A stretch of DNA of 64,000 nucleotides from Apteryx mantelli (lineage: Eukaryota; Chordata; Aves; Apterygiformes; Apterygidae). The notes under the pieces were generated by a model that was not told the DNA's origin, did no database searches, and saw only the letters and a list, made by a program, of their open reading frames with translations. The DNA lies in the NCBI RefSeq assembly GCF_036417845.1, contig NC_089994.1:16386001-16450000 (forward strand), read 5' to 3'. Shown one piece after another: positions 42,101 through 57,100 of the stretch; position 1 is the stretch's first letter; each line of letters opens with the position of its first letter. Made by a program: the position numbers and the translations under genes.

Positions 42101-45100
42101 AAAGAATAACTATGTCTAGCCATATCACTTTCAAGCTCATGACCCAAAAGGAATCCATTTTTGACCAACAGCATTTTCCCATAGACGAGGTCAACTGCTC
42201 CCTGCGTAGAAACTCAGCAGGCTCAACCTACCGAATTCCCATGGATCTGTCAATGCCCGAAGTAACGTACCATTCAAGGCTATGTCCGCTAGTAAGCTTT
42301 TCTTTCTCAAGCAACTTAACACAAATAGTTATTTAAGCTTCAAAGATTAAATGACTGGACAAGAACCAAATGCTGGCACTGAGTTAGCAGTCAAAGTAAA
42401 CAGGCCTTTTGACCCATGTTTGCTAGCCTAGTCAGAGTCCCCTGAGATATAAAAACTATCCATATGAAAGCAAAGAAATATTACGCTTTTCCACTTGCCT
42501 ATTTTTATGGGTGACTATAATATGAAAAGCTTGGAAGGTAGGTTATAAAACAGAGTAAATGAAACCATATACTATCATATATTGTCCTGAAGCATGCAGG
42601 TATTGAGCATCCCTGGGGGAGTTTCTGTATTATGTTCCATTTTTGTTGAAAAATCCACCAATGCCGGTACTTTATGCTTCTCCATTTATTACAGTCTGCA
42701 AGCGATTGATATCAACAGATTAAGTCTTACAACACTTTTGTGAGGTAACTAAGTACTATTATAATCCTAAATGACAAAACCGAATCAAAGCTATTAAAAT
42801 GGCATCTGTAGGACCATACAGAGTCTGGCAATTCACCCCTCTCCAGGAAAGAACGTAAGCATGTTAACCACATGCTTCAGCGCATTGCTGAACTGGGATC
42901 AAAGCCCAGCTCCTCTAATCCTTAGTCCTGTGCTTTCACTATAAACTCGTAATTTCTTTTCCTTAAAATTAACATTTGCCCCATGTGAAAGTTTCACAAG
43001 GTTCTTATTCCAAGATTATCATTAATGGAGAAACTGAATAAGCTTGTTTGCAGAAAAGAACAAATCCCAGATTAATCCCCCACTTTTGTGTCAATCTTTA
43101 AAAATAGTGTTTTGTGGATTACTGTATTAATTTGTATTTTTATAGTAATCAAAATATTATTCGTATGAAAGCACTACAGAAAATAAGGTATTAATTATTA
43201 AAAAAAAATCTTTCTGAAATACAAAATCTAAAGAAGCTTCCAAATAAATAGTTTTGTCAATAAAATTATTTACATAAACAGGATAATTATAGCAAGTCTT
43301 AGTTAGGTATCTCTATTTTTTTTGAGGATTAAGGAGCAGATGTTTAATTTTCTAGCTAGACCAATTAACATATATGTACAGTTCAAAGTATTAAAATTCA
43401 GTTAAGATAAATTCCTGATCATGACAGGTTTTCAGTAATCTTTTCCAAGACACTCTAGATTTGAGCTAGTACAGCCCTTGTTGGATAAGATTAATGACTC
43501 ATATACAGAAGGACAAACTTTTAAGAGATCAGACCAGTATTATCTCAGTCTATTGAAATTAAAGTATCCGACAGTTTGCTTAATAGACAGATTAATCAGG
43601 AAAATTCTTCATTAGCTGTGAGTAGAATATCTCTTCTAGGCATGCTTGCTCCTGGGCAGGAAAGAAATATTGAAGTAGCCATTAGTAATAATTTGGACCA
43701 ATCAAAATATTTTTAATGAAAAACCATTTTCAGTTATCACTGAAAATGCACAGATCAATAAAATTAATGATTTATTCATGCCAGTGGGGGCTGAAAGAGC
43801 ATTCAGTTCTGTGAAGCTATATTTTATGTCTGAATCACTGCATATATTTGGCCTCAATGATGCTTAACTTCTTGCAGTAAAAAGCTTCTGGCTTCTGCAA
43901 GAATCCTATAGATTTGCCTTCTTTGTTCTCACAACTCAACTGTAATCCACTCTCCTATTTTCTTGTTTGAGGAGTTTCTGGCAGAAAGGAATACAACTGT
44001 TCCCAAGCTCTTAATGAAGAGAGGAAGGCAGCATACTGATGTGATAATATCCTGGGTCCTGGCTTAAACCATTTAATGTTTGAATTGTCAGCTCTTCAAT
44101 ACTCTTTTCAAAAAATCCATCTATTTAGTTATGTGCTACGTATCTGTTTCCCGGTGAATTCAGATTCATTTGACAGTTTTAGAGGAAAAGTGACAAGAAA
44201 ATCTATGGTACAAGACTCTTGCTTTCTGTTTTCAAAGCGTATCAATCTGTATATTTTTTATATTGTTTTACGTGGGATGAGGTATGGATGTGCATTTGTA
44301 TGAAAAAATTAAACTAAGTCCTTATGTAAGCTAATATGCAAACCTCTTATCTGTTAACAAATTTATAGAACTGTCTATACTGCAGTTTCAAAAATATTCA
44401 TTTTAACTACTGTAGGTAAGCACAGCTATGATACTATTCTACTCTAATACCCTGGGAAAGCATAGGCTCTTGGGGCCCTACACTGAACTCTGAAAAGTAC
44501 AATGTGCTGTGTAAAAAGCTAAAAATATCACAGCTTTACCTAGGATCACTTGTAATTGAACCATCTAGCCTTCTAAGTGTCAACATTTGATGCCCCAATT
44601 TTCAGGATCTGACAGCTGCAGCTAGGAGCTTGCCAACTTTGCCCCATGTTCGTTGCACTTTTGTTTGAAGTACTTAAAAAGATTTATAATCCTTGAAGCA
44701 GACAATTTATTCCTACCATTTTGTGTTTGGTGTAGAACGAACTGGTTATTCCCTACTGCTTCTTCTAAGTTCTATCTAGCTGTACAACCTCTCGAACCAA
44801 CTGGAATGCTGTAACATTCCTGTTTATGATCAGAGAAGAAAGCAAAACACTAACACCTAAAAACATAAGCCAGGATTGACCTTTTGGTGAATGAAGTGCT
44901 AAGAAGACCTCAACTGGAGATCCAAATACTGGTATGGGAGCACAAGCTAGGAAGGCATTAATCCTTCGATTGCCAGGTCTTGTGAGTGCCGTGATGTAAG
45001 AGGATACAGCAGGGCTAGAGAAAGAGAAGATGAGAAATGCTGGGTATAGGAGACAAATAACTCTTTAACTGTAGAATTTAGATGGGCTAAAGGTAGCAGG

Positions 45101-48100
45101 ATTAAAAGCCAGCTTTAAACTTAAGATAGCAAAAGTCTGTGTTAAAAACACTTCTTTCTTCCTTTTTGAAAAATGGAGGAACTAAATGAAAAATGTGCAC
45201 AACTGCAACAAAAGAGTATAAGGAAGCTCTGGGCTGTCAGAAAGTGCAAAGTGAAGGCTGAATGTACAACCTCATTCTGTTCCCATCGAACATATGTATT
45301 ACAATAATGTACTACATTAATCAAGATTTCCTTTGGTATTGGCTCAAAGCTGGAGTAACAGAGCAGTGAACTAGAAAATACAAATTTAAAAGCATATCAT
45401 CTTAGAAACAAACGTAGACTGAAAGGTTATCTAGGTGAGTGATGAACTGAGACTTTCCTGATGAAAGATAACCTGTTCACTTCACTTTTGCTTCAACACC
45501 TCTTCCCCGCAGACTCATTTGTCTCATCTCTTAGTCCTGTCTTCTCATAACCTAGACTCTGAAGCAGGACTGTTTCAGTAATATGTGTTACTATTGTGCT
45601 TTAAAGAGATAAATAAATTATGATACTGACTTCCTATGCAGCATTTTTGTCAGCAGAGCTCAAGACAGTTACAAAAAAGTTAAATATCACTATCTCCATT
45701 TTATAGATGAGGAAACTGAGACCTTTGAAAATGAAGTGACCAAATCCAAATCCTTTGCTACAATTTTAGCCACAAGAAACACTCTTTTACTGTTTTACAC
45801 TGGTGCCTGTGAGTACTACCTCACTATAATTAATAAACAAGGACAGGACATTAGTTTTTTAATATTGTCTCCTTTGGGACAATGTACAGAGAGTATTTTA
45901 CAAAATAAGAAATGCTTTTTGACAAACAGGCAAACACTTCTTATTTTAAGCAGATGGTTTTGCTCAAAGTGCTCAGTCATTTATTCTCCAGTCCTCAAAA
46001 TAAAGACCTTAAAAGATTTAAAAAGTCAAAAGCAGAATGTATTCAATAAAAGGAATGTAGGTTATGTTCAAAACAGGTCTCTTCTTCCTTTTTTTCCATC
46101 TTGAGCCACTCCCTGGGTCAGACAAAGAATACAAATTTTTCATTATCAAGCCTCTTACTAGGTTATGCAACCACTTTTCCCTCCTACCCTGCTCTCCTTG
46201 CATTATTGTATTAGCTAACAGTTCATGAATCTGAGCAAGTTGTCCCTATCAGGAGTAGGCACAATATGAAGCATCTCTTACATTACCATGCATTGACAGA
46301 TAATGTAAAACATATGCTGCTGTCTTTCTAATGCAATGCTGTTGATTAGTTAGACATTTCTTTCCCATTATATGTCATGAAGCACGTATTGTCTGCTTTC
46401 TGTTTTTATTTTTTTATTTGAAACGTCGTCAAAGACTCTAGCAAGGTGCACACGGGGGTTAAAAAGCCTGTCATGGAGAGAAATCTAATCCAGTGGTTTG
46501 TTATTACTACCACCTCTGGAACACAATAAATGTGTACATTATGTCATAGTACAAGTAACAGATCAAAGTCTAAAGTCTTAATTCTTCAAAGATTTACTGA
46601 AGTTTGGCTAACATGAGTAATTTCATTGGAGTCAAGAGATATCCATTGCTCTAAACACAACCTGGGTAGTAAGTCTCTGTTATTGTTTCCACCTGTAGTT
46701 TTCATCTTGATTTACAGAAGGGGAGAAAGGCAAGAAGGAAGACAGTATGAACAGAGCAGCACGAGAGCAATGTGTCTTCCATATTATACAGGAACCTTTA
46801 TGCAAGACTCTACACATACACATTTCCATGCTTGATTTACTCAGTAAGGTCCCTTTAAAAGAAAACTGATTTCTGTGGAGCTGGCTTTTCCGAAAGGACC
46901 TGGAAGGCAGTTCCTTTTACAAAGGGTGTTCTCTGTTTTGAGTAGTATGTAAAAAAGCACAGAAACAGGCAAAGAAAAAGAAAACCAAGACTGTAAGTCT
47001 TAATAAATGATGGGAGTGCAAGTGAAAAGAATATGCAAAAGAATAAAAAGATATACTAAGTCAAACAATGATGCAGCTGAAGTACTCTTTGCTTTAGCGA
47101 TTCTGCCTGTAAGTAGACTCAGCAGGCTTCTTCCAAACAGAGAAAAAGTATTGTCTTAAGACAGATCAACTCATTTTGCAGACACATCATTACCCAGCTC
47201 CAGCAGCCTTATTCTTTGCAAACTTTTGATGAAGAAAAAGCTGCTTTGATGAGTACAGCTTCAAATAAAACTTTGCTTGAGCTAAGCTGATTATGCGAGT
47301 CAAAATCTGTCTCACAGGTAAACTTCAGGAGGGTCTGTGAAAACATTTTTGGAGTAAACACCTATGTGGCTAATAAATACAACAGAACTAACTGCATTTC
47401 TGATAATTGCTGGCATTTTGCTTTTCAATCATGTATCATACAAAGGACAGATAGTAATATTGTTGATTTTTATTGTACATTTATTGTAAATTGATCTACA
47501 TGGCTTATCACTTGAAATCCTGTTCCTATCATTAGTCTTGTTAACCTTTATAGTTTGTCAAAGTTATTTATCATCATACCGTTGTGATGATATTAACATT
47601 ATTTTGACTCAAAGCTCTGGATTGTTAAGACAGACCAACTTTAAGTACTCATACGCTTTGCAAACTGTTATGTATGATTTCAGCTATAAATATTGGAAAG
47701 CATTTGAAAGCACTGGACAGCATTGTACTATCTGCACTTCAAAAAAAGTCTTCAAATATGCTTTTTTTCATCAAAGTCTAACTTACTGTACATAAGAAAA
47801 GCAAAAACTAAGCTGTTGCAATGCTGAGGCCATACAGTTTGTCACCATACTATAGAAATTGATAAGATACTGTAGAAACAGTTACTACAATGTAAAGTTA
47901 AAAGGAAATTGTGAGTAAGCAAGAATTGACCCATCTATTATGAATTTCCTCTTTCTCATATACACTGTTAATTTGCATACCTCATCCCCTTTCAAAACTT
48001 CAGAGCCTTCTAACTCACGGGCCTGATTTGTTTTCTGTAGCATCTGCCTCTCAGTGTTTGACATCTCTTCCTTAGCAGCCTGAAGTTCTTCTGCCTTGGC

Positions 48101-51100
48101 TTCCTTTTTCCGAGCAATTATAGATGCCTGCGTGATCATTAGAAATGTATATAGACAAGTCAAATAAAAATTGCACTTGTTTAATCATTAGCAAAATATA
48201 ATCCATTAAATTTCAGGCGTGGCACCACTAAAAACATTTCAACTATAGGAAACTGACTTTCATTAAGAAACGTGAGCGTGTCTCTGCAAAGAAAAAAACA
48301 ACGATTACACATTATATATATGGTGGGTTAAATCACAGCTTCATTGAAGTGGATTGCAAACTCCCAACTTTCTTTAGCAGAACCGAGATTTCACCCATAT
48401 GTTTACTTCCCCAGATTCATGTTGATATATTTTACATTTTAGATATTCACTCCTTCACCTCATTTTTTCATTTTCATTGAAAAAAAAGGAGTATGCATTT
48501 TAGCGTTCTATTTCATCTACTTAGTTCCTTCTTGTGCATATGTAAGATACACCAACATGGCTTAATTGGAAAGGTATCCAAGATTTCACAAATGTCATAA
48601 TACAGATTTTTATAACTCCAACCTACTCCAACCTACAGAAATATGTTGTACTAACAGCAGAACCTAGGCACTAAATCTTGGCAAATAGCTAAAACACAAG
48701 GAATAAAGCAATACAGTATAGAAATACTGCAGATTACAGATTAGTCCCTTTCTTTGAGTCTAGAAGATAAAATGTTTAATAAAAAATATTTTATAGCAGG
48801 TAGAATATTTAATAATACCTAACATTTGACCAGGAGATTAATGGATTTAGGAACACAAGTCTAAATTAGTTCAGAAGAAAATAAACATTATACTCTTACT
48901 GAAATGTACTATTTAAAAATATTTTAAAATAACACAATCCATGAATTTAGACACATAGTTGGTTTCTTTGTATGAAAGGAAAAACTTGAGAAAAAAATGA
49001 AGCAAACGACACAACAGCTTTCTCACACTAGGTTAAAAGGACCAGCTTTATTTCTAAAAATATATCTAATAGAGAATTCTGCCTAGGGTAGCATCTCAGC
49101 TCTTCGCTTCATGAGTTATCTGCTGTGACAAACGGCAGTATGATATATATGATTATTTTGTGAAACAGAAGCCAGTCCCTAGTAGAACAAAGCAAAGACC
49201 ACCATATGCTTTCAACTCACAAAGGAAACCTGAATTCCTGGAGCAGTTCCTCCACTGAACATCATAACTATATCACAAACTAGTTGGTCTTTTGTACCAG
49301 CACATTATGTAGCAGGTTAATCTTTAGGGAAGAAGTGTATCTCTTACAAAACAAAATTGTGTGTTTCATATTGCATTTGCGATTGAACTGTAGCATGTTT
49401 TATCACATTTTTTTCCTCCTATTGATACATCTTACCTAACCCTTTTTTTTTTTCTAACTGTAACCATAAGCATTATCATGAAAAACTTCCATAAAATTAA
49501 CAGCTATACAGGTTGTTGGAAAAAAAAATCACTTATGTTTCTGTGTAAGCTCTGAAAATCTCAGATTTCACAAATCCTTTTTATAACTTGTGAATTTACT
49601 AAGACTAGACCAGATAGCCTATTTTAGAAAGAGATTATTTCATAGCCTTAAGATGAAAAGCAAAGAATACCTTCTTAATAGGTGTAACAGGAAAATAGCA
49701 TGTGGTCAGTCACAAGCAAGTAACATAACTGAAAGTGAGCCTTGCATCTAGGTCTGACTGCAGCAGTCAGCCCACACACTGTCTTCTAAGAATCTGTCCA
49801 CAGCTGGAGCTTTACCGAAATAGCTCCTCCTGAGAAACCCTTCCAGAATTACCGGGATGCAGCTCAAGGACAACACCTATCCACTTAGGGGCAGCAATTA
49901 ATACAAACTCACTAACACCACTGAAAGCAATTGTCTGAGTAAGCTCTAAGCGTACATATATTCAAGTGCTATTTATTTCGTTTTTTGTCTACCATTATTA
50001 TTTATGTCTACTGATTTATGCTAAATAAATTAAAGAAAAAACAGTAAGTAAAACACTCAATCAAAGATTAAAATTGCTTTACTGGTTCTGCTTAAAAAAA
50101 TGTTTTGTTCCTTCTTACCTGTTGACGATACATGGAAAATTTACTGTCAATTGGCTCATACTTCATCATTCTCTTCTCAATAAGCTGATTAATTTGTGCA
50201 TTTACTTCATTTATCTGGAAGACAAAGTAGAAAACTAAGGAAATAAAGCTTTATTTCTTTGTCTTCTCCAAGAAAATCAAATGCTTTGCAAACCAAATTT
50301 ACAATGCAACTGAAGGAAATATTACTAGTTCCATTTTTAAAACAGAGAAACAAACCCAAAAAACTCAATGAGTCATTCAGTATTGTCCAGGAAGAGGTTA
50401 TGTTTTTAGATTTTCAGTTCTGCGCCCTTATGATAAGACCTGCAGAAGCATGATGTTGGCCCGGAAAAGGAAGTGAGCTGGTGCAAACAGACAGAAAATG
50501 CCTGTAAATTGGCACACAGAGATTAAAAAAAAAGAGTGATGTTGCCATATATTATGTGAAAATGTAATTTTATCAATATTTGCTAAAATATTTTTCACTC
50601 AACCATTTATCACCAGTTTAAAGAGAAGCAGATTAAGACTAAGTAACAGCAAATTTCATCAATTCTTTGAAGATTCCCACACCATCATCTTCCAGCTCTG
50701 TGGTACATTCTTTCTACTGCCACAAAATGCAGCTGTTTGCCCATATTCTCGAATTCTTGATCTTCATTCTAGCTGAAGCTTTAGAGCCTGCTGTACCTGA
50801 AAACTAATAAACAGCTATACCAGTGTACTGCTTCCAGCTTTTCCAATTCTGACTTAATGGTACGCTGGGACTCTCATCAGCCATGGAAACAAAAGCCCAA
50901 GCAACCTTCCTTTAATTCTCTGCTAGCTAGATGAGTGCTGATAAGCAAGCAGTGTATATATGTGCTGAAATCCAATGAATTTAAAGCATAATGCAGGTAC
51001 AGTGCTGGGAATTACCTTAATATTTCTGCCAGTAATACCTGTGTACTTTGAAAGCTAAGTATTTCAAATATAAGAATACTGCAATACTACAATTCTCTTC

Positions 51101-54100
51101 TTTTACCAAAGCTATTAGTGGTAGAACAGGTCTGAATCTGAAGATGGTTTATAGATTCCCTTCTGTGAATACTCCTGTTTTATATATTATAAAATGCATG
51201 ATAGTAGGTTGCTTAGTGCAACTCAGCTCCTTTTTCAGACATTCAGATAATAGAAGACTGACTTTACAAAGAATGCTGTCTAAGGCCATGCTGTGATAAC
51301 AACCAAGTACACAGCCTGCTTTTATTAGATAATAAGATGAACATTCTTCCAAAATACAACAAATTAACAGGGAACCTCATAGGGAAAAAAAGATCTTGAG
51401 GCGCTTTAAAATATTGCCACAACCCAACGATACACTTGGAAAAATAAGGTGCAAAGCAGGGCTTCAACTATGTCTAAAAGAAATGATTGCAACCACAGAC
51501 ATTATTTTGATTAGAAAAAATACGCTGGGAAGGCAGAGGTTGAATTACAGAGCTAGTCTAACGTTTCAGATCTAATCTACAGTTTAATAATGCTGTCATC
51601 CTTAAAAATATAATGATCAGGATCCAGAAGGGCATTGGGCTGTCATTGATTTTACTGTTACGATAAACAGACTTAACCTTAAAATTTGAACATATTCTTG
51701 CTGGCACTTGACTGCCAGTTCTTGTCTAGGAACATCCAGAAAACCTGCAGGCATTTCTTCATTACACTAATGTGACATGCACTAGGAGAGTGAACGCTCA
51801 GGCTACCAGCATGTCGACGTAGATGCTGAACCTCTCTGCTGTCAAGACACAGCAAGAATGGGGGGTGACAGCCCTAACAGCCCCATGGGTAAATCATTCT
51901 CTGATCTATCACAAAAGCGCTGTTTCTTCATTATCCGTCTTTCACAGCAAATTAACGGTTGGAGATCCTGGGAATATAAAAAACCAGCTGGGAAGGGAAA
52001 GACAGGACATTCAGACTGAATAGTGTACACAGTGGTACGCAAAACTATCCTTCCTGCCCTAGCTAACATTTTCGAAAACTTTCATCACAATCAACAGAAA
52101 TACTAATAAATAGTGCTCCTCTAAATTCCTCTAAAACATAATATTACATGTTTAATCTTTCATTATGATGATGCAAATATGAAAACTTCACTGAATGAAA
52201 TATACAGACGTACTTCTGTGGCAACAAATCACACATTTGGTCAATTATAAATTATGTTTTGCTATAACACCAAGTCTGTCAGATCCTAAACTTGCTCAGT
52301 AACATAATTATTAAATTTTTAGGCTTAGATTTCCCTACACAACTAGGATATATATTAGGATTAAGGATTTTGCTCATTCTAACAGAATTAGCTTTTAATA
52401 TCTGGAAAAAAAAGGAAAATTAAAACAAATATCCGATACACAACTTTGCTTTGTTCTTACCAACGAAAACATCAATAATACACAACTATTCCAAACACAA
52501 AGGAGTTCTCAGCCATCACACATTGACCAAGACGGACTATTGCTGAGATACACTGTTCAGAGAAGGTTGTTCTCCACTGCATAATCACTCTTTATATGTT
52601 GATATAAACTCCACTAATGTCATAGCCTCTTTAAGGATTTAAAACAAGCTAAAATTGAAGAGAACAAAAATCAAAACTCCAGTGCTAAATTAACATCTTT
52701 GTTCATACCACAGCAAATTGCTAACGCAATTTTCTAAATAGCATTTGAGGATAGGTGGATTTTTTTTACTTAGATAAGAGCTTGCATTTAGTGAATGACA
52801 CATCTGCTTTACTTTTAGAACTGAAGGGAATTTCCTTTGGGAATTAAACACATTTTCTCAAGGATGTAAAGTAAGGATAAGAGAATTACAATGTACAAGA
52901 ACTCTAGAGCATGCTAAGGAACACAAATTAGGTGTGACTTTTGTCAACTTACCTTGATTTCAAGTACATTGAGATCAGATTGGCTCATAGCTGGCTCTAC
53001 AACCACCTTTTGTAAAAAATACAATGATTTCTTCTTACTTTCAAGCTCTCTAGGTAATTTTTCAGTAACCAGGTATGAATTGAACTTTATCTCCTCTTCC
53101 AACTTCTTCATTAAGCCTTAAAATAAATTAAATCAATGTGTGTCTAAACAGAGTAATTAGATAAGTTAGGTTTCATTTCACCAACACTTCAAACTATTTA
53201 GCAGTAGATTACAATAATAACAGCATAATGTTTGAGTCTTCCTCTCAAAAATCAAAGAAATAGGTAGTTACTTGATCTAGATTGTTAATCTGGATATTAA
53301 ACAATATACTGTATATTACACCTATTACCAATCTATATCTCTAACTTTACAGTTATTAATTCCTCAACAAATTCTTTAAATCAGTAAACAAGTAAAACCT
53401 TACACAAAAGAATGGCATTGAAAGCCATTAGATACACATCAACATACTGGATTCTATGGTATTTTTTTGTTGTGAACTAAATTCTTCTGAAGTTTTTAAA
53501 ATTGAGGGCCTGACTTAGGTCGCTTATGCGCATTCAGGGAGAGGGACAGCAAAGCATGCCACAGCTATGACGACTTGCTCAGGGCTTCCTCTAAACTCAT
53601 ATCCCTTGGAACTTCCATGGCTGGAGCAGCGGAGCAAGCACCCAGAAGTTGGTTCCACCCATAGAATGCATAGGTGCTTGCTTCATGTGAGTTATGTCAT
53701 CTACAGCTGAAATTATTTCAATGTGAATCTTTTAACTGCATCTCAAAATAGAGCACAAAGATCTTAATTTGACCTAACTCACGTATAGATTATTTTTACG
53801 TCTTTGGAAATTCTCCATTGAAATAAAACTTCTTTATTCTACGTCGGTATCTAAAAAGGCCTTAAAGTGAGGTGAATTAAATGTATATCTACTTTAAAGG
53901 TATTCTACATTGCCAGAGCACTTAAAAGTTACTTCTCCGTAAGTAAGAAATAGACTATTTTTTTCCTATGAGAACAAATGTCTAATCTCAGGACAGCATG
54001 TTGACCAAGAATGCTGAAAATAAAAATAAAATTGAAAAAAACAAGAAGAAATTGCTGAGTAAGGTCAAGAATCCTGTTGAGAAAAGCAAACACATTTACA

Positions 54101-57100
54101 AATTTTGCTCTATACAAGCCTGATGCACACTGCATATCACCATGCTTATGATGACTTGGCTCTTGCTAGGTAGAGTAATTTAGCCTCCTTTGCAGATAGT
54201 TTATAAACACAGGTACATTCAGAAAGAACAATACACAGCTGGAAAAATGTGACAGAATACAATAAAATAATTATTTAAGTTACATTGCACAATCTTCAGC
54301 TGACAACAGGCAGCTGTAGTGCCAAGACACCTGTGCCAAGGACTACAATGAGATTGGGAAGTTGTATGTCAGATGAAAGTGGGAATAAGTACTTCAGACC
54401 AAAAGAAAGGCAAGCATTCCAGGTACTTTTTAAAACTTCTTTTTTTGTAAAGAATATGAAATTACCATGAAATGCCAAGAAAAACAAGAAATTCCAAGTC
54501 GCTGTCTCTTTCACTTACTGCATAGAGATACAAGAGTACAGCTGATGTTGCTAAAACAGAGACAGTAGACGATGCAGGTCAAAGTGGAGTTTTGGGACTC
54601 GGGCTGAAGAGCCTGCTGACCATACCACTGACTGACAAAAGGAGAAGGTCCAAGCAAAGTGAAATACAAGCCTAGGAAAAGGGGCCATTGTTATTCTGCA
54701 GCTATTTACCTCTAGAAACAGGGTACTGACAGATCCTCCTCACCCTCTGCTTTCAGTTCAGACTGAAAGCAAAGCTACTTGCTTTGGCTGCCAGAGAGGA
54801 AATAAGACGTTCTTAGGTCTTGAGAAAAGTCCTCGAGAAACAGAAGAAAGAAAACAGCCCTTAGGGAAAGCGCTGCTGCTAATGAAGTGAAGTCAACACA
54901 AACTAAAAATGAGTGGGAATTCCTCTTTTCCAGCAGTTTAGTCTGTCAATCTATGTTTTTATGGAAAGCAACACTATGATAGGATGTTTTACCCTTCAGG
55001 AAAAGTTTAATGCAAAACAAAGGAGCAGCATCAATAGCGGTTTCAGAACGGTGAGTGTGGTTACTCTGTGTGCAATAGCCATTATGTACTTGGCACCACA
55101 GCTACACCCTGAGATATCAGAATTGGATTTACTCAAAGAGAATATTAATCAACATGTAAGAATTCCCTCTTGTTTCTTTCAGAAGAACTGGCTTCAGCCT
55201 TCCTCAGCTCACTACAGAGCCGGGCAGGACGGACTAGGTTTTAATGTTTCACTAAATCTATCACCTCTGCAAATACAGCATGGCTTCCCACATACACCAT
55301 GAGCTGAGCTATCACCTCAGAAATGACTAGGAACACAACTCCCAATTTGATATTTCTAATCAAGAACTTTGGCGTGGAAATCAACGTGATAGCAATTAAA
55401 TTGTTCCCATATTGAATGTTAATGTTTTAAATTTATCAAACTAATTTCTTTTTTTCCAATTTCCTCTTAAGAGCAAAAAAAATCAGCATATGTAACCTAT
55501 ACTTTACTTCTGGTAATACTCCAGCTTTCTTATAAAGCTGTACGTGCCTAAACAATTTACTGTACATATGATACTAAATTCTGGAAACTACCATGCCTGA
55601 ACAAGTGCCTTCATAAGAGCAGAGACCTATTGACTTCACAGGGTATAACCTTGATTACTGCCTGGATTTATTTCTCAGATAACCTGAGAGCTGTTACCAA
55701 CTTCTTTTAAACCCTGACTGCTTTTGCATCACGCTTGCTCTGGAAGGTGCAGCAAGCAATGAAGCAAGTTAAAACTTGACATCTTGATGGGGAAAGACAT
55801 GATGATGTCAGCATCACTCATGACTAATACAGCTTCTTTCCTAAATACTTTCGGATATATTTTTCCTCCTGTAGGATTTGACATTTGCAGAAGTAACTAC
55901 TTAAGTGCTATTTCTGCTGCTTAACAGAACCTTAAAAAACAAAACAAACACAGGGCAACTCTTTTTTTTCCCCCCCCCAGTGAAACTTTTTTTTTTCCCA
56001 AATTCCCAGGCTAGAGGAAAGCAAAGCAAGCATACTTTAAATCTTTCCATTACACACTCCAAAATCCTGTTTTTAATGTTTTAACATTGGCTTATGGTTA
56101 CAAAATCTATATACGTAAGCTGCACAATAAGTCTGGCTCTTTGCCCTATTTTAGTCAGGTTCTGCCAACCATGTATTTACATGCGAAGAGCTATTAACAG
56201 CAATTCCTCATGTTTTCCATTCCTTTTTTTTATTATTATTATTATTACAAAGAGAGGGGTGGGAGATAGTTTCTTAGTGCTTACTTGGTCATGTAGGAAT
56301 CAGGCAACTTTCCCTACTTAGTTCTACTAACGGATAAAAAGCCTGATTTACCTTACACTTAAATTCCTACTTCTTTTCCCTTTACAGGCCACCAGTTGTG
56401 CAATTTATACCAAAAACATTTGCGACAATTACAGATTAAAGAAAAAAAAAAACACATTTATAGGCTATTTGCCAACACTTTGTTTAACATCACATAGGAA
56501 GACCGTGACGGAGGCAGGTCTAGAATGGACTTCCACGTGGCATTCACTTGCTTAACAACGTCCTCCCTTCCCTTTCTGCAATTGTTCTCTATATAAGAGT
56601 ATTAAGATGATTCAGCCTGTGCCTTCCAGCGATATCACTTCCCTCTTCCATATATCAGACAGAGGTCTGAGACACGCAAGCACTGAAAGACTATGATCAA
56701 ACCATTCCTTCAACATCTCCTTTGAAAAACTAAACAGCTTCCTGAATCTTCCACTATAAGGTATACTTTCCATGCTCGTAATTATTCTTGTCCTCTTTGA
56801 AACCTCTCTAATTTTTCAGCATTCTTCTTGAATTTCTAGACAATGGACACAGTGTTGCAGTGAGGGGTATATCAGACCTAAAACCAGAGGTAATATAATC
56901 CTCCTACACCATTTTTCTTCTATGAATAAATGCTAGGACAGCAACAAATCTTTGGCTGCAGCTTTCCACTAGGAGCTCCAGTTCTACCACTTTTCTGCCA
57001 TGACCCACAAGCGCTTTTCAGAGTCAGTTCTTAGGAACGAGTCCTCCATCCTGTAACTACATTATTCCTAGAGGAAGAGCATCACATTTGGCTATTCATT

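Larger units (their letters stand above)
39449..47980 (-). other. IFT81: IFT81 intron, 8.5 kb (largest visible)
   Basis: It contains several old repeats: MIR-type copies at about 39640-39785, 42735-42948 and 45650-45765, and palindrome-family fragments near 41800-41870, 42845-42905 and 44590-44650. No other gene or RNA is recognisable. Open frames of up to about 120 codons have no domain similarity that I can name. Confidence 0.75.

Noticed and set aside
54913-55302. 129-codon plus-strand open frame inside the 8.1-kb IFT81 intron
   Set aside because: No domain, signal or family resemblance, and no splice or promoter context; consistent with chance.
55961-55980. Strong pyrimidine tract followed by AG on the plus strand, like a splice acceptor
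   Set aside because: It is on the strand opposite IFT81, and no coding sequence follows it.
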